Assembly: GCF_001641335.1 (NCBI RefSeq)
Contig: NZ_LVEM01000003.1
Location: 160,043 to 224,042, forward strand
DNA: 64,000 nucleotides
Direction: 5' to 3'
Origin: Bradyrhizobium stylosanthis
GTDB taxonomy: Bacteria > Pseudomonadota > Alphaproteobacteria > Rhizobiales > Xanthobacteraceae
This document shows positions 50,572 to 59,439 of this stretch, in pieces (position 1 is the stretch's first letter; each line of letters opens with the position of its first letter). A program made the position numbers and the translations under genes. The notes under the pieces were generated by a model. It saw nothing but the letters and a program-made list of their open reading frames with translations, was not told where the DNA came from and did no database searches.

Positions 50572-51168
50572 GTGATCAGACAGGTGGCGAACGACGGCAC
50601 GGGCCCCTCGCTCGCGCTCGGCATCGCCCTGCTGCTGAGCGTGTTCGCAAGCCTCGTCACCGCGCCGGGCGCCGAAGGCCTGTATGGCGCGTTCCTGGCG
50701 GCCCTGATGCTGGCGATCGCGGCCCACGATGCCCGCCACTACCTCATTCCGAACGAGCTGACGGGCGCGGCCTTCGCGCTCGCCCTGCTGCGCGCCGCGG
50801 CGTTCGTGCCCGATATCGGCCTGGAGGCGCTGCTCTGGCCGCTCGTCCGCACCGTCGTGGTGGCGGTGCCGCTGCTGCTGCTGATGGTGCTCTACCGGCA
50901 CTGGCGCGGCCGCGACGGGCTCGGGCTCGGCGACATCAAGCTCGCCGGGGTCTGCGGCGCCTGGCTCGACCTTGCGACCGTGCTCGCGGTGATCGAGCTT
51001 GCCGCCCTGCTCGCGATCGCCGCCTACGCCGCCAATGCTGCGTTGCAAAAGAGGCCGCTGCGCGCGACAGCCTTCCTCCCGTTCGGACTGTTCCTCGCAC
51101 CGGCGATCTGGATCGGCTGGCTGGGCGAGACCTGGTACGCCAACTGGCTCGGCGGCTGGCCCGGCTAA
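50572..51168 (+). CDS. gspO: Prepilin peptidase (A24 family), short GspO form
   Basis: A 198-residue membrane protease starting at GTG 50572. The two catalytic aspartates are visible: D53 in AIAAHDARHYLIPNELT and D121 in GLGLGDIKLAG (the GxGD motif). About six hydrophobic helices surround them. It lacks the N-terminal methyltransferase part and its Cys cluster seen in full-length PilD/GspO, so it may only cleave leaders. It would process GspG, H, I, J and K. It is probably cotranscribed with gspD. Confidence 0.85.
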   Translation: MIRQVANDGTGPSLALGIALLLSVFASLVTAPGAEGLYGAFLAALMLAIAAHDARHYLIPNELTGAAFALALLRAAAFVPDIGLEALLWPLVRTVVVAVPLLLLMVLYRHWRGRDGLGLGDIKLAGVCGAWLDLATVLAVIELAALLAIAAYAANAALQKRPLRATAFLPFGLFLAPAIWIGWLGETWYANWLGGWPG

Positions 51169-51222
51169 GGCGCGATGCTGTCGGGATAAATCGCGATCAC
51201 GGCGCAGGCGCGCCCCGCTCGC

Positions 51223-51256
51223 CCCCTACTGTGCATGGGGTTGTTTTCGCACTTTT
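51223..51256 (-). repeat. 34-base dispersed intergenic repeat, copy 2 (inverted)
   Basis: Exact reverse complement of 25850-25883, located between gspO and the Sel1-repeat gene. Flanking bases differ from copy 1 on both sides, so this is a bounded element rather than part of a longer duplication. Confidence 0.8.
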
Positions 51257-51301
51257 GTCTTGGAGGGACGCGAACGGCCGAGGGGAGTTAGGCGCCCGCG
51301 G

Positions 51302-51847
51302 TCAATGCTCGCGGCTCGGCGCCCATTCCAGCGCCCGCAGGCGGGCCTGGGCGATCTCTCCGCGCGTCATCTTGGTGGTGACGGCGTCGCGGATCCGGGC
51401 CCGCGCCTCGCGCGCCGGAGGCGGCGCTGCGGCCGTCGAGAGGTTCAGCCATTTGGAGGCCTCGACGATGTTCTGCGGCACGCCGAAGCCGCGGTCGTAG
51501 AGCAGGCCCAGGGAATATTGGGCACGGCTGTCGCCCTGCTCCGCCGCGCGGCGGTACCACATCGCGGCCTCCGTATAGTTCTGCGGCACGCCGCGCCCGG
51601 TCTCGAACAGGAAGCCGAGATAGGTCTGCGCCGCCGCATTGCCGCGCTCGGCCAGCGGAATGAAGATGCGGGAGGCCCTCGCATAGTCCTGGCGCTGGAA
51701 CGCGGAGACACCCTGGCGGAGCGATTGGGCAGAGGCCGGCGCGGCGAGCGCGAGCATCGGTGCTGCGATCGCAAAAGCAAGGACCGCAAGCCGCAGCGAC
51801 CGCACCAGGCGACCGTCATCCAGACCGGGACGTGACTCACTCATCAT
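51302..51847 (-). CDS. Exported Sel1-repeat protein
   Basis: About 181 residues from ATG 51847 (or 51844), with GGAAG upstream. A signal peptide (LRLAVLAFAIAAPMLALAAPASA, cleavage before QS) is followed by Sel1-like repeats: DYARASRIFIPLAERGNAAA, TYLGFLFETGRGVPQNYTEA and SLGLLYDRGFGVPQNIVEA. Sel1 repeats form helical scaffolds for protein contacts, here in the periplasm. The gene has its own promoter region and no obvious operon partner. Function unknown. Confidence 0.8.
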   Translation of the reverse strand: MMSESRPGLDDGRLVRSLRLAVLAFAIAAPMLALAAPASAQSLRQGVSAFQRQDYARASRIFIPLAERGNAAAQTYLGFLFETGRGVPQNYTEAAMWYRRAAEQGDSRAQYSLGLLYDRGFGVPQNIVEASKWLNLSTAAAPPPAREARARIRDAVTTKMTRGEIAQARLRALEWAPSREH

Positions 51848-51906
51848 CCGACTTCCCATCGACTGCACTTGCGCGAGGTTAGTCCGGTCCCGTGACGGAA
51901 TCCACA

Positions 51907-53007
51907 TCAGGATTGCTGGCCTCCGGCATACGCTTTCGCGGCCGGCCCGCTGCGCCACTGCCGCGACGGCCGGCCGAGAGCCGACTTTATCCAGTCCGAC
52001 ACGCGATGATAGTGCCGCTCGAAAACAAGCGCGAAGACGAATGCGAGGGCGTTCGCCACGACGATGGCGAACAACATCCTCCAGATCGTCGCATCCGGCC
52101 AGAGTGCGAAGATCAGCCGCAATATCGTGAGATGGATCAGGAAGAGCGAGAAGGAATAGTCGGCAGCGACATTGATCAGCGCAGCCAGGCGCTTCGGTAT
52201 GATGCGGACGCGCTGCGTGACAAGGACCAGGCTGAAGAACGCCATGACCAGCATGGGATACTGCCGCAGGGTGGCATCATCGCCCGGCGTCAGCTCGATC
52301 AGCCACGTGGTCAGCGTCACGACGAAGGCCAGGCACCAGAAGGCGACATTCACCCGGTATTCGACCACGGTTTTCGCGATGTAGTAGGAGGCGAAGGCCA
52401 GAAGCCACAGCACGAACAGCGCCCGATCGGTCCCCGGGATGTTGGAGAAGTAGGCGAGCGGCATGAACGAGAATGGCGCGGCAATGAGGCAGCACAGCAG
52501 AACGTTCTTGCCCCGCAGCAGGAAGTACAACGCGCCCACGAAGAAGTAGATGTGAAATTCGACCGCAACCGACGTCAGCTGCCCTGCCGTTCCGAACGTG
52601 CTCACGCTGAGGCAGCAAGGCACGTTCTGCTGCATCAGCAAGCTGCCGATGAATGTCTTCAAGTCGACCCGGTCGGCCTTGATGTCGAGGCCGTACCATT
52701 GGATGGCAAGGGCCACCAATCCGATAGCCAGGATTGCGGGCAGATAGGCCGTGTAGATTCGCGCGAACCGTTCGATGCCGAAATCGACAATGCCGTAGGA
52801 CGGCGACTTCGACTTGGTGTCGAGGGTATAGGCGATAAGAAAGCCGGAGAGAACGAAGAACAACAACACCCCGTCGGTGGGCGCGCTCGTCGATCCCATT
52901 CCTCCGAAATTCCAGGCATGACCAATGCAAACCACTTGGGCCGCGGCGGCTCTCAGGAGATTCAGGGTGACGGAGGTGTCATTCTTCGCCGGGTCCAAGG
53001 TAAACAT
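51907..53007 (-). CDS. Acyltransferase family 3 (OafA-like) membrane protein
   Basis: A 366-residue polytopic protein with about 10 helices. Family features are LNLLRAAAAQVVCIGHAWNF (the R/H-containing first helix), LLFFVLSGFLIAYTL, and FGIERFARIYTAYLPAIL. Members transfer acyl groups from cytoplasmic donors to extracytoplasmic sugars, such as O-antigen O-acetylation. It starts at ATG 53007. It stands apart from the main glycan cluster but could decorate its product. Confidence 0.85.
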   Translation of the reverse strand: MFTLDPAKNDTSVTLNLLRAAAAQVVCIGHAWNFGGMGSTSAPTDGVLLFFVLSGFLIAYTLDTKSKSPSYGIVDFGIERFARIYTAYLPAILAIGLVALAIQWYGLDIKADRVDLKTFIGSLLMQQNVPCCLSVSTFGTAGQLTSVAVEFHIYFFVGALYFLLRGKNVLLCCLIAAPFSFMPLAYFSNIPGTDRALFVLWLLAFASYYIAKTVVEYRVNVAFWCLAFVVTLTTWLIELTPGDDATLRQYPMLVMAFFSLVLVTQRVRIIPKRLAALINVAADYSFSLFLIHLTILRLIFALWPDATIWRMLFAIVVANALAFVFALVFERHYHRVSDWIKSALGRPSRQWRSGPAAKAYAGGQQS

Positions 53008-53275
53008 AAAGCCGAGAGTTCCCTACCGTAGCGGCGCCGCTTTCAAGTCCAGCCTTGCCTCGCAAGTTCCGGCCCCGGGCTGCGCGGCGGCAGGCCGTTG
53101 GCTTCAGCTCAATGCCTTAGCCCCGGACCAAGCTCCGAACAATCCGTTTGGGGCTCAGCCTTGGGCCTCGGATAAGACTTTGACATCCTGACGGAACTTA
53201 ATCAACGCAGCGCCCTTCTGGACTGCTGCGGTCGAGCGTCCGTTCGCCACCAAACCGCCCGCCCCCTCCCGGCAA
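53008..53275 (-). other. Intergenic region upstream of the acyltransferase gene
   Basis: About 270 bases with no recognisable gene or RNA. A perfect TTGACA occurs on the plus strand near 53180, but no fitting -10 box or downstream plus-strand gene was found. Confidence 0.45.
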
Positions 53276-53309
53276 GAAAAAGGCCCCGGGCGATTGTCGC
53301 CCGGAGCCT
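53276..53309 (-). terminator. Rho-independent terminator of the beta-helix protein gene
   Basis: Stem of about 13 pairs with one mismatch (53281-53293 with 53297-53309, loop TTG) followed on the minus strand by five T residues (the A-run at 53277-53281). It lies about 30 bases after the stop at 53340. Confidence 0.88.
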
Positions 53310-53339
53310 CGTGGATCAGATCAGTCGATGATCAGGGGG

Positions 53340-54191
53340 TTACTTGTAGCCGCCCGCCGACGCCGGGGTGGTGTCGGTGCCGTTGCCGTTGATCTGATTG
53401 TCGCCATAGGACAGCACGCTGCCCACCGTCGCCGATCCGAAATTGTTGACGATCATGGACCGGCCGATGCGAATGGTCGCCGCACCGCCCTGACCAACGC
53501 CACTGCCGGCGCTCTCGGAGATGTCGCTGTTGTTGACCTGAACATTGGACGAACCCTGAGCGTTCAGGCCGAGGAAGTTCCTATTGATGGACGTGTTGTT
53601 GATCAAAACCTTGGCGCTGCCGGCGCCGCTGGGTTGGATCAGAACGCCGTTCCCGTCCGCAGCCGAACCATTGTGCGAGACGAGGCTGTCCCGGATCAGC
53701 AGCAGCGCATTCGCGTTCGAAGGCGTGAACGAGACGCCAGCCCCGCCGGCAGAATTGAAGTTCCTGATGAAGCTATGCTCGATGACTACGGAGGCCGCCT
53801 GCAGGATGTTGACGCCCTTGATCCCGGTGCCGGCGCCATCGATGTCGAGGCCGCGCAGCACGATATGGTCAGTCGCGGCTGCGTTGACGTTGATGCCGTT
53901 GACGCCAGATGCCAGGACGCCGCCGATGACGCCTTCGCAATAGACCGAGATCGCCTTGACGATTGTGAGGGTACCGAACCCGCCCGGGTCGAGACAGTTG
54001 ATCTCGCCGCCCGCCGCCGTCTTCGAGATCGCGCCAGCGAAGGTCTTGCAAGGCGCGGTGCGGCTGCACGGATTGGCGTCGTCGCCAACGCCGGACACCC
54101 AGGTTCTGGTGGCCTGGGCGTGAGCCGGCTGCGACGCCAGGACCGGTAAGAGCATTCCCGCAAGTAAGGCAAAGAGTGCAATTCGACGCAT
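53340..54191 (-). CDS. Exported right-handed beta-helix protein
   Basis: A 283-residue protein from ATG 54191 with GAGG 6 bases upstream. The signal peptide MRRIALFALLAGMLLPVLAS ends near AHA. The body is a parallel beta-helix of the pectate-lyase-like type: GVNGINVNAAATDHIVLRGL, GIKGVNILQAASVVIEHSFI, DGNGVLIQPSGAGSAKVLIN and GLNAQGSSNVQVNNSDI show the regular coil spacing. Cys pairs near the N-terminus (NPCSRTAPCKTF) may form a disulphide. It has its own terminator, so it is probably transcribed alone. Binding or cleaving a polysaccharide is possible, but no catalytic residues are evident. Confidence 0.78.
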   Translation of the reverse strand: MRRIALFALLAGMLLPVLASQPAHAQATRTWVSGVGDDANPCSRTAPCKTFAGAISKTAAGGEINCLDPGGFGTLTIVKAISVYCEGVIGGVLASGVNGINVNAAATDHIVLRGLDIDGAGTGIKGVNILQAASVVIEHSFIRNFNSAGGAGVSFTPSNANALLLIRDSLVSHNGSAADGNGVLIQPSGAGSAKVLINNTSINRNFLGLNAQGSSNVQVNNSDISESAGSGVGQGGAATIRIGRSMIVNNFGSATVGSVLSYGDNQINGNGTDTTPASAGGYK

Positions 54192-54753
54192 TTCATCCTC
54201 CCGAAATAGAGCTGAGGCCCAGCTCATTGCCATGCACAATTCATCGTCTGCCGCAGCTTCGCTTCCGCGGACCTACGGCATCACATTCCAAATGTCAGTG
54301 GAACTTCCCCCGCCGTTGTCGGCGCTCGCAATCGGACCTTCGTGTTCAAAATTATTAGGTACGCAAGGCTACTGGGAAAAATGGAAACAGTCTTGTCTTT
54401 TCTCATCGCGCAACTGTTGCGTGATGGATCGCGAGGCTTCTAGTGGTCGGCGCTGGATCGGGCAAGGTTCAATTTGACGTAGTTTTTTTATCGTCCTTAT
54501 CGTGATCCGACACAAGAGGTCCTCGGCGACAACGCGGGTCTCTCGACGACAACGAGGGCCTTTGCGTTGCTCACTTGTCGCGCACAACCCCCGGGCGCAA
54601 GGCTAGACGCTGGTTGTGACAGACAGACCGCGCCGGGCTGCGTCGATTCGACGCGACGAGCCGCTGGCCGGCAGAGCAGTTCGTGCAGAGAGTCGGAGAA
54701 GTCGTCGATAGCCGTAACGGTTATCGCCTGAAGCGATTCCGTTGCGAGAGCGC
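54192..54753 (-). other. Intergenic region of about 560 bases
   Basis: No supported coding region, though short frames occur. It is more AT-rich than its surroundings around 54340-54500, with T7 at 54483-54489. It holds the upstream region of the beta-helix gene and the downstream end of the metalloprotease gene. A weak hairpin near 54726-54741 could end the protease transcript. Confidence 0.45.
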
Positions 54754-57510
54754 TCAGGTCAACAGATGCCAGGCGACGCCCGCGGGGGCAGTCCCGACGA
54801 TGGCATCGACGTTGAGATCCTGATGAAAGCTCGTCTCAAGTGCCTGAAGTGCAGTGCTCGTGCCCGAAACGATCCCACCCACCGCATTGCCGGTGACGTT
54901 GCCGTTCGTGTCCGTGTTCCAGACCGTGTACTGGTCGGCACCCGACAGGTGCAGCGCGACTTCGAAGCCGGTGGCCGTCTGTTCCGCGCCGATGAAGGCC
55001 CAATTGCCGAACTGACCGATCGTGACCGGCGAGCCGGAATATTTGAGCACGGGACCAGTCCCGCCCGAGCTGGGGTTCAGATAGTAGTTCCCGCCCGATT
55101 GCACGAGACTGGTCGCACCGAACGATTCAATCACCGTGGCAGCGGCGCCAGGCAGGCCAATCGTTCCGTCGCCATTGAGATCCTGGTGGAAGCTCGTCTC
55201 GAGCGCTTCGAAAGCCTGGCTGGTTCCCGAGACGACGCCGCCCACCGCGTTGCCATTGACGTTGCCGTTCGTGTCCGTGTTCCAGACCGTGTACTGGTCG
55301 GCACCCGTCAGATGCAGCGCAACCTGGAAGCCGCTGGCGGTCTGTTCGGCGCCGATGAAGGTCCAATTGTCGAACTGACCGATCGTGACCGGCGAACCCG
55401 AATATTTCAGCACGGGACCGGTCCCGCCCGAACTGGGATTCAAATAGTAGTTGCCGCTCGATTGCACCAAGCTGGTCGAACCGAAGGATTCGATGACCGA
55501 GGCCGGGGCGCTCGGCAAGCCAATCGTGCTGTCACCGTTGAGATCCTGGTGGAAGCTCGGCTCGAGCGCTTGCAAGACCTGGCTGGTCCCCGAGACGACC
55601 CCTCCCGCCGCGTTGCCGGTGACGTTGCCGTTCGTATCGGTGTTCCAGACAATGTACTGATCGGCACCGGTCAGATGCAGTGCGACTTCGTACCCGCTGG
55701 CAGTCTGTTCGGCGCCGATGAACGCCCAACCGCCGAACTGACCGATCGTGATCGGCGAACCCGAATATTTCAGCACGGGACCGGTCCCGCCCGCACTGGG
55801 GTTCAGGTAGTAGTTTCCGCTCGATTGCACGAGGCTGGTCGCCCCGAAGGATTCGATCACAGTGGCGGCGGCGCTGGGCAATCCAATCGTGCCGTCGCCA
55901 TTGAGATCCTGATGGAAGCTCGTCTCGAGCGCCTCCAAGCCCTGGCTGGTCCCGGAAACAATCCCACTCAGCGCGTTGCCAGTGACGTTGCCGTTCGTAT
56001 CGGTGTTCCAGACGATGTATTGATCGGCACCGGTCAGATGCAGTGCGACTTCATAACCGCTGGCGGTCTGTTCTGCCGCGATGAACGCCCAGTTGCCGAA
56101 CTGGCCGACCGTCACCGGCGAACCGGAATATTTCAGCACGGGACCCGTGCCGCCTGAGGTTGGATTGAAAGAGTAGTTGTTGTTCGTCTGCACCAGGCTG
56201 GTTGCACCGATCGCTTCGATCACAACATTGCTGAGAAGGCTTGCAAGCGTCGCACTCGAGACCGTCTGATCCGCAAACTGGAAACTCTCGACACCAGTGA
56301 CGGTATCGATGCCGTCAGGCGCGCCGGAGCGGTGGTCGGTGATCGTGAAGGTCTGCGTGGTGGAATTGTAGGCCAGGCCATAATTCGCGTAATTGCCCGA
56401 ATACACCGCCGTGTCGGTGCCCGCCCCGCCGATGATGCTGTCGTTGCCGCCGCCGCCGGTGATCGTGTCGTTGCCGGAACCGCCGTTCAGGGTGTTGGCG
56501 ATGGCGTTGCCGAGGATGGTGTCGTTGCCGGTGCCGCCGATGGCGTTGTCGATGTAGGAGCGCGCATCGCCGTTGTAGAGATAGGCGTTGTAGACGTTGC
56601 CGGACGCGTAATGGCCGTTGCCGAGATTGGCCAGTTGCGTCGTGGAGAACAGTGACGAGGCGCCGGGATTGAGGTTGATGCTGAGATTGGTCGTGTAGTT
56701 CGACAGGTCGTAGGTATCGACACCGCCGCCGTCCCAGACCGTCTCATAGATGCGGTTGGCCGAACCGCCTGTGCCGCCGCCCGGCGCGAGCTGCCCGACG
56801 CCGTTGATGAACTCCTGGCCCGTCGTCGCATTCCAGCTGTAGACCGTGTTGCCGCTCTGGGTCGAATAGTTCGCGCCGTACATCGACTGCAGCGCGAGGA
56901 TATCGTTGGCCATATAGGTCTGCGGATATCCGTACGACTCGTTGGTGTAGCCGCTGGTCGTCGATCCACCGACATAGCTGCGATAGCTCATGACGGTGTA
57001 TTCGCTGTCGTCATGCGCGCTCGGCACCGCGACGTTGGCGGGGCCACCGGCCTCCTGGCCGTGCTTGAGACCGAGAGCGTGGCCGAGCTCATGCAGCGCG
57101 GTCGTGAAATAGTAGTTGCCGAGCTTGGCCAGCGAGTAATTGTACTGGGTGCCGAACCATACATCGCCCCCCGCCGAATAATTGCCGGGGTAGTAGGCGT
57201 AGGAGGTTGGATTGGCCGACGGGGACTGCGCGACCATAATGTCGGCGCTACCGGTCCCGTTGAACTGGATCGTGGCGTTGGTGTAGCCGAGGATCAGACC
57301 GATCGCGTAGGTAATCGCCGCCTGCATCTGGGTCGGCGCCGATGCGAAACCCGACGCGGTCGGTTCGCTGCTGCCGCCGGAATAGGGATTGGAATAGTCG
57401 CTCGGCGAATCCGGAAAGCTGTAGCTGATCGTGCCGGTCCATTTGTAGCCCGACAGCAGGCCGTCGATCTCGGCATTGTTGGTGGCACTGACGGAAACAG
57501 CGGTAGCCAA
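54754..57510 (-). CDS. Serralysin-like M10 metalloprotease with RTX and C-terminal tandem repeats
   Basis: A 918-residue protein starting at TTG 57510, with GGAGAG about 6 bases upstream. It lacks a Sec signal, as expected for type I secretion. The zinc site HELGHALGLKH (H140, E141, H144, H150) and Met-turn VMSYRSY (M174) are intact. RTX calcium repeats occupy about 325-368 (GGTGNDTILG, GGSGNDTITG, GGGGNDSIIG, GGAGTDTAVY). Four 121-residue repeats run from about 430 to the end, each with SFGATSLVQ, KYSGSPVTIGQF, VWNTDTNGNV and EF-hand-like DLNGDGTIG. No type I transporter is encoded in the window. It is probably a secreted calcium-dependent protease. Confidence 0.88.
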   Translation of the reverse strand: MATAVSVSATNNAEIDGLLSGYKWTGTISYSFPDSPSDYSNPYSGGSSEPTASGFASAPTQMQAAITYAIGLILGYTNATIQFNGTGSADIMVAQSPSANPTSYAYYPGNYSAGGDVWFGTQYNYSLAKLGNYYFTTALHELGHALGLKHGQEAGGPANVAVPSAHDDSEYTVMSYRSYVGGSTTSGYTNESYGYPQTYMANDILALQSMYGANYSTQSGNTVYSWNATTGQEFINGVGQLAPGGGTGGSANRIYETVWDGGGVDTYDLSNYTTNLSINLNPGASSLFSTTQLANLGNGHYASGNVYNAYLYNGDARSYIDNAIGGTGNDTILGNAIANTLNGGSGNDTITGGGGNDSIIGGAGTDTAVYSGNYANYGLAYNSTTQTFTITDHRSGAPDGIDTVTGVESFQFADQTVSSATLASLLSNVVIEAIGATSLVQTNNNYSFNPTSGGTGPVLKYSGSPVTVGQFGNWAFIAAEQTASGYEVALHLTGADQYIVWNTDTNGNVTGNALSGIVSGTSQGLEALETSFHQDLNGDGTIGLPSAAATVIESFGATSLVQSSGNYYLNPSAGGTGPVLKYSGSPITIGQFGGWAFIGAEQTASGYEVALHLTGADQYIVWNTDTNGNVTGNAAGGVVSGTSQVLQALEPSFHQDLNGDSTIGLPSAPASVIESFGSTSLVQSSGNYYLNPSSGGTGPVLKYSGSPVTIGQFDNWTFIGAEQTASGFQVALHLTGADQYTVWNTDTNGNVNGNAVGGVVSGTSQAFEALETSFHQDLNGDGTIGLPGAAATVIESFGATSLVQSGGNYYLNPSSGGTGPVLKYSGSPVTIGQFGNWAFIGAEQTATGFEVALHLSGADQYTVWNTDTNGNVTGNAVGGIVSGTSTALQALETSFHQDLNVDAIVGTAPAGVAWHLLT
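54757..56223 (-). repeat. Four tandem 363-base coding repeats in the metalloprotease gene
   Basis: Equivalent points near 55125, 55488, 55851 and 56213 are spaced about 363 bases apart, equal to 121 codons. The encoded units differ at a small number of positions. The first (N-terminal) and last (C-terminal) copies are the most diverged; the last ends in a changed tail (DLNVDAIVG). Confidence 0.85.
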
Positions 57511-57711
57511 GGAACTCTCCGGAGCAACGTAGGACGGATTGATTCGCGACGCAGGCGCTTGATTCTAGTTTGAGAGTGCTACGTTTGGTTTAAATTGGGC
57601 GTCGGGCGGGCGGCGCTGCGGTAACCTCGCATTAGCCATTAATTTCCGTAGTGATACGGATCGGCGCCGGGCATCCCCGCTCCGCGTGTAGCCTGTTCCG
57701 TAAAGGAAACT

Positions 57712-58026
57712 ATGAAACTGGGTCCACTTGCGGCCGGTCTGATCGGAGCCGTGGCGATGCTCGCCGGGCCGGACCATCTACCCATCGGAGAACTGCCTGC
57801 CATGGCCTCGAAAGCCAATGCGGACGACAGTGGCAAGCCAAGCGCCAAGGCGGGGCGCGCGCCCTCCATGCCAATGGCGCGCGATCCTTCCGCCGCGGTG
57901 GCGGAAGAATTCGAAGCCGCCCGCCGGGCGGGCACGCGGGAAGCGTTCGAGCTCTTCATCGCGCGCCACGGCGATGATCCGCTGGCCGAGCAGGCGCGCG
58001 CCGAGCTCAAGCGCCTGCCGCGCTGA
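57712..58026 (+). CDS. Small exported hypothetical protein
   Basis: A 104-residue protein with AAAGGAA 4 bases before ATG 57712. The N-terminus (MKLGPLAAGLIGAVAMLAG) resembles a signal peptide or anchor. The rest is charged, and the C-terminal part (AVAEEFEAARRAGTREAFEL, then FIARHGDDPLAEQARAELK) is helical and reminiscent of a half TPR-like motif. I do not recognise it. It diverges from the metalloprotease gene across a 200-base gap. Confidence 0.55.
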   Translation: MKLGPLAAGLIGAVAMLAGPDHLPIGELPAMASKANADDSGKPSAKAGRAPSMPMARDPSAAVAEEFEAARRAGTREAFELFIARHGDDPLAEQARAELKRLPR

Positions 58027-58170
58027 CCCCGTGCGCAAGCAGGGCAGGCAGCGTCGGGCCAGCTTCGATCAGGCCTGCATTTTGACAGGCGGCATCCGCG
58101 TCGAGGCCGTCTTGCCCCCTGACGTTTCGGCCTTATGGTGGCTTCACAATCTGTCCCGGAGCCGCTCAAG

Positions 58171-59364
58171 ATGCCCTTTCCGCATGCCTCGGAAGCCCTG
58201 TCGCGCTTCACCGTGCTCGATCTGACCCGCGTCCGGTCCGGGCCCACCTGTGTGCGTCAGCTCGCGGACTGGGGCGCGAACGTGATCAAGATCGACGCGC
58301 TGACGGAGGATGCCGGCGGCGAGCAGCCGGGCGGGCCGCGGCGGGGCTCCGACTTCCAGAATCTGCATCGCAACAAGCGGGCGATGACGCTGAACCTGAA
58401 GGACGAGCGCGGGCTCGCGGTGTTCAAGCGCCTCGCCGCCAAGGCCGACGTCGTGGTCGAGAATTTCCGCCCCGACGTGAAGAAGAAGCTCGGCATCGAC
58501 TATGAGAGCCTTGCCGCGATCAACCCGCGCATCGTCTATGGCAGCATCTCCGGCTTCGGCCAGGACGGGCCTTATCACAAGCGGCCGGGCTTCGATCAGA
58601 TCGCCCAGGGCATGGGCGGGCTGATGTCGATCACGGGCGCCCCGGGCGAAGGTCCGATGCGGGTCGGCATTCCCGTCGCCGACCTCACCGCCGGCCTGTT
58701 CTGTGCCATGGGCATCCTCACCGCATTGCTCGAGCGCGAGGTCTCGGGCAAGGGCCAGTGGGTGCAGACCTCGCTGCTGCAGGCCCAGATCTTCATGCTC
58801 GACTTCCAGGCCGCGCGCTGGCTGATGGAGAAGGAGGTCGCCAAGCAGGCCGGCAACAACCACCCGACCAGCATCCCGACCGGCGTGTTCAAGACCTCGG
58901 ACGGCTACATCAACATCGCCACGACCGGCGGGCGAATCTGGGAGCGCTGCGCGCAGGCGATCGGCGCGCCGGAGCTCTACAGCCATCCGGATTACGCGAC
59001 GGCGCCTTCACGCTCCAAGAACCGCGACACGCTCAACGCCGAGATCGAGAAGCGCACGGTGACGAAGTCGACCGAGACCTGGGTGCGCGAGCTCAACGAT
59101 GCCGGCGTGCCGTGCGGGCCAATCTACGCCATCGACCAGATGTTCGAGGACGCCCAGGTCAGGCATCTCGGCATCGCCCAGGACGTGCCGAACGACGAGG
59201 GCCGGCATATCCAGCTGGTCGGCCAGCCCGTGACGCTGTCGCGCACGCCGAGCAGGATGGTGGCACGGCCGCCGGAATTCGGCGAGCAGACCGACGAGGT
59301 GCTGAAGGAATTCGGCTTCGGTGCGGACGAGATCGGCAAGCTCAGGGACGCAAAGGTCGTGTGA
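58171..59364 (+). CDS. CaiB/BaiF family (class III) CoA-transferase
   Basis: A 397-residue protein from ATG 58171, with GGAG 9 bases upstream; an in-frame TTG at 58135 is less convincing. Family features are VLDLTRVRSGPTCVRQLADWGANVIKI split by the usual loop, NKRAMTLNLKDERG, VVVENFRPDV, GFGQDGPYHKRPGFD, PVADLTAGLFCAMGI containing the catalytic-type Asp, and the C-terminal PCGPIYAIDQMF. It moves CoA between carboxylic acids through Asp-anhydride and thioester intermediates. The substrate is unknown. A strong terminator follows. Confidence 0.88.
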   Translation: MPFPHASEALSRFTVLDLTRVRSGPTCVRQLADWGANVIKIDALTEDAGGEQPGGPRRGSDFQNLHRNKRAMTLNLKDERGLAVFKRLAAKADVVVENFRPDVKKKLGIDYESLAAINPRIVYGSISGFGQDGPYHKRPGFDQIAQGMGGLMSITGAPGEGPMRVGIPVADLTAGLFCAMGILTALLEREVSGKGQWVQTSLLQAQIFMLDFQAARWLMEKEVAKQAGNNHPTSIPTGVFKTSDGYINIATTGGRIWERCAQAIGAPELYSHPDYATAPSRSKNRDTLNAEIEKRTVTKSTETWVRELNDAGVPCGPIYAIDQMFEDAQVRHLGIAQDVPNDEGRHIQLVGQPVTLSRTPSRMVARPPEFGEQTDEVLKEFGFGADEIGKLRDAKVV

Positions 59365-59390
59365 GCGCCTCGCCCGGCGTCGCCAAGGAA

Positions 59391-59417
59391 AAGCCCGGCG
59401 TTCACGCCGGGCTTTTT
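59391..59417 (+). terminator. Rho-independent terminator after the CoA-transferase gene (probably bidirectional)
   Basis: Perfect 10-base stem (AAGCCCGGCG, loop TTCA, CGCCGGGCTT) followed by TTT, 26 bases after the stop. The opposite strand also ends in a T run (TTTTCC), so it may serve the convergent porin gene ending at 59440. Confidence 0.88.
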
Positions 59418-59439
59418 GCATCGTGCCTCACTAAGGCGC

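Noticed and set aside
53180..53215. Plus-strand promoter with perfect TTGACA
   Set aside because: No acceptable -10 box at 16-18 bases and no plus-strand gene downstream.
54742..56157. Plus-strand repetitive frame opposite the metalloprotease repeats
   Set aside because: It only mirrors the 363-base repeats; the minus strand has the protease motifs and RTX repeats.
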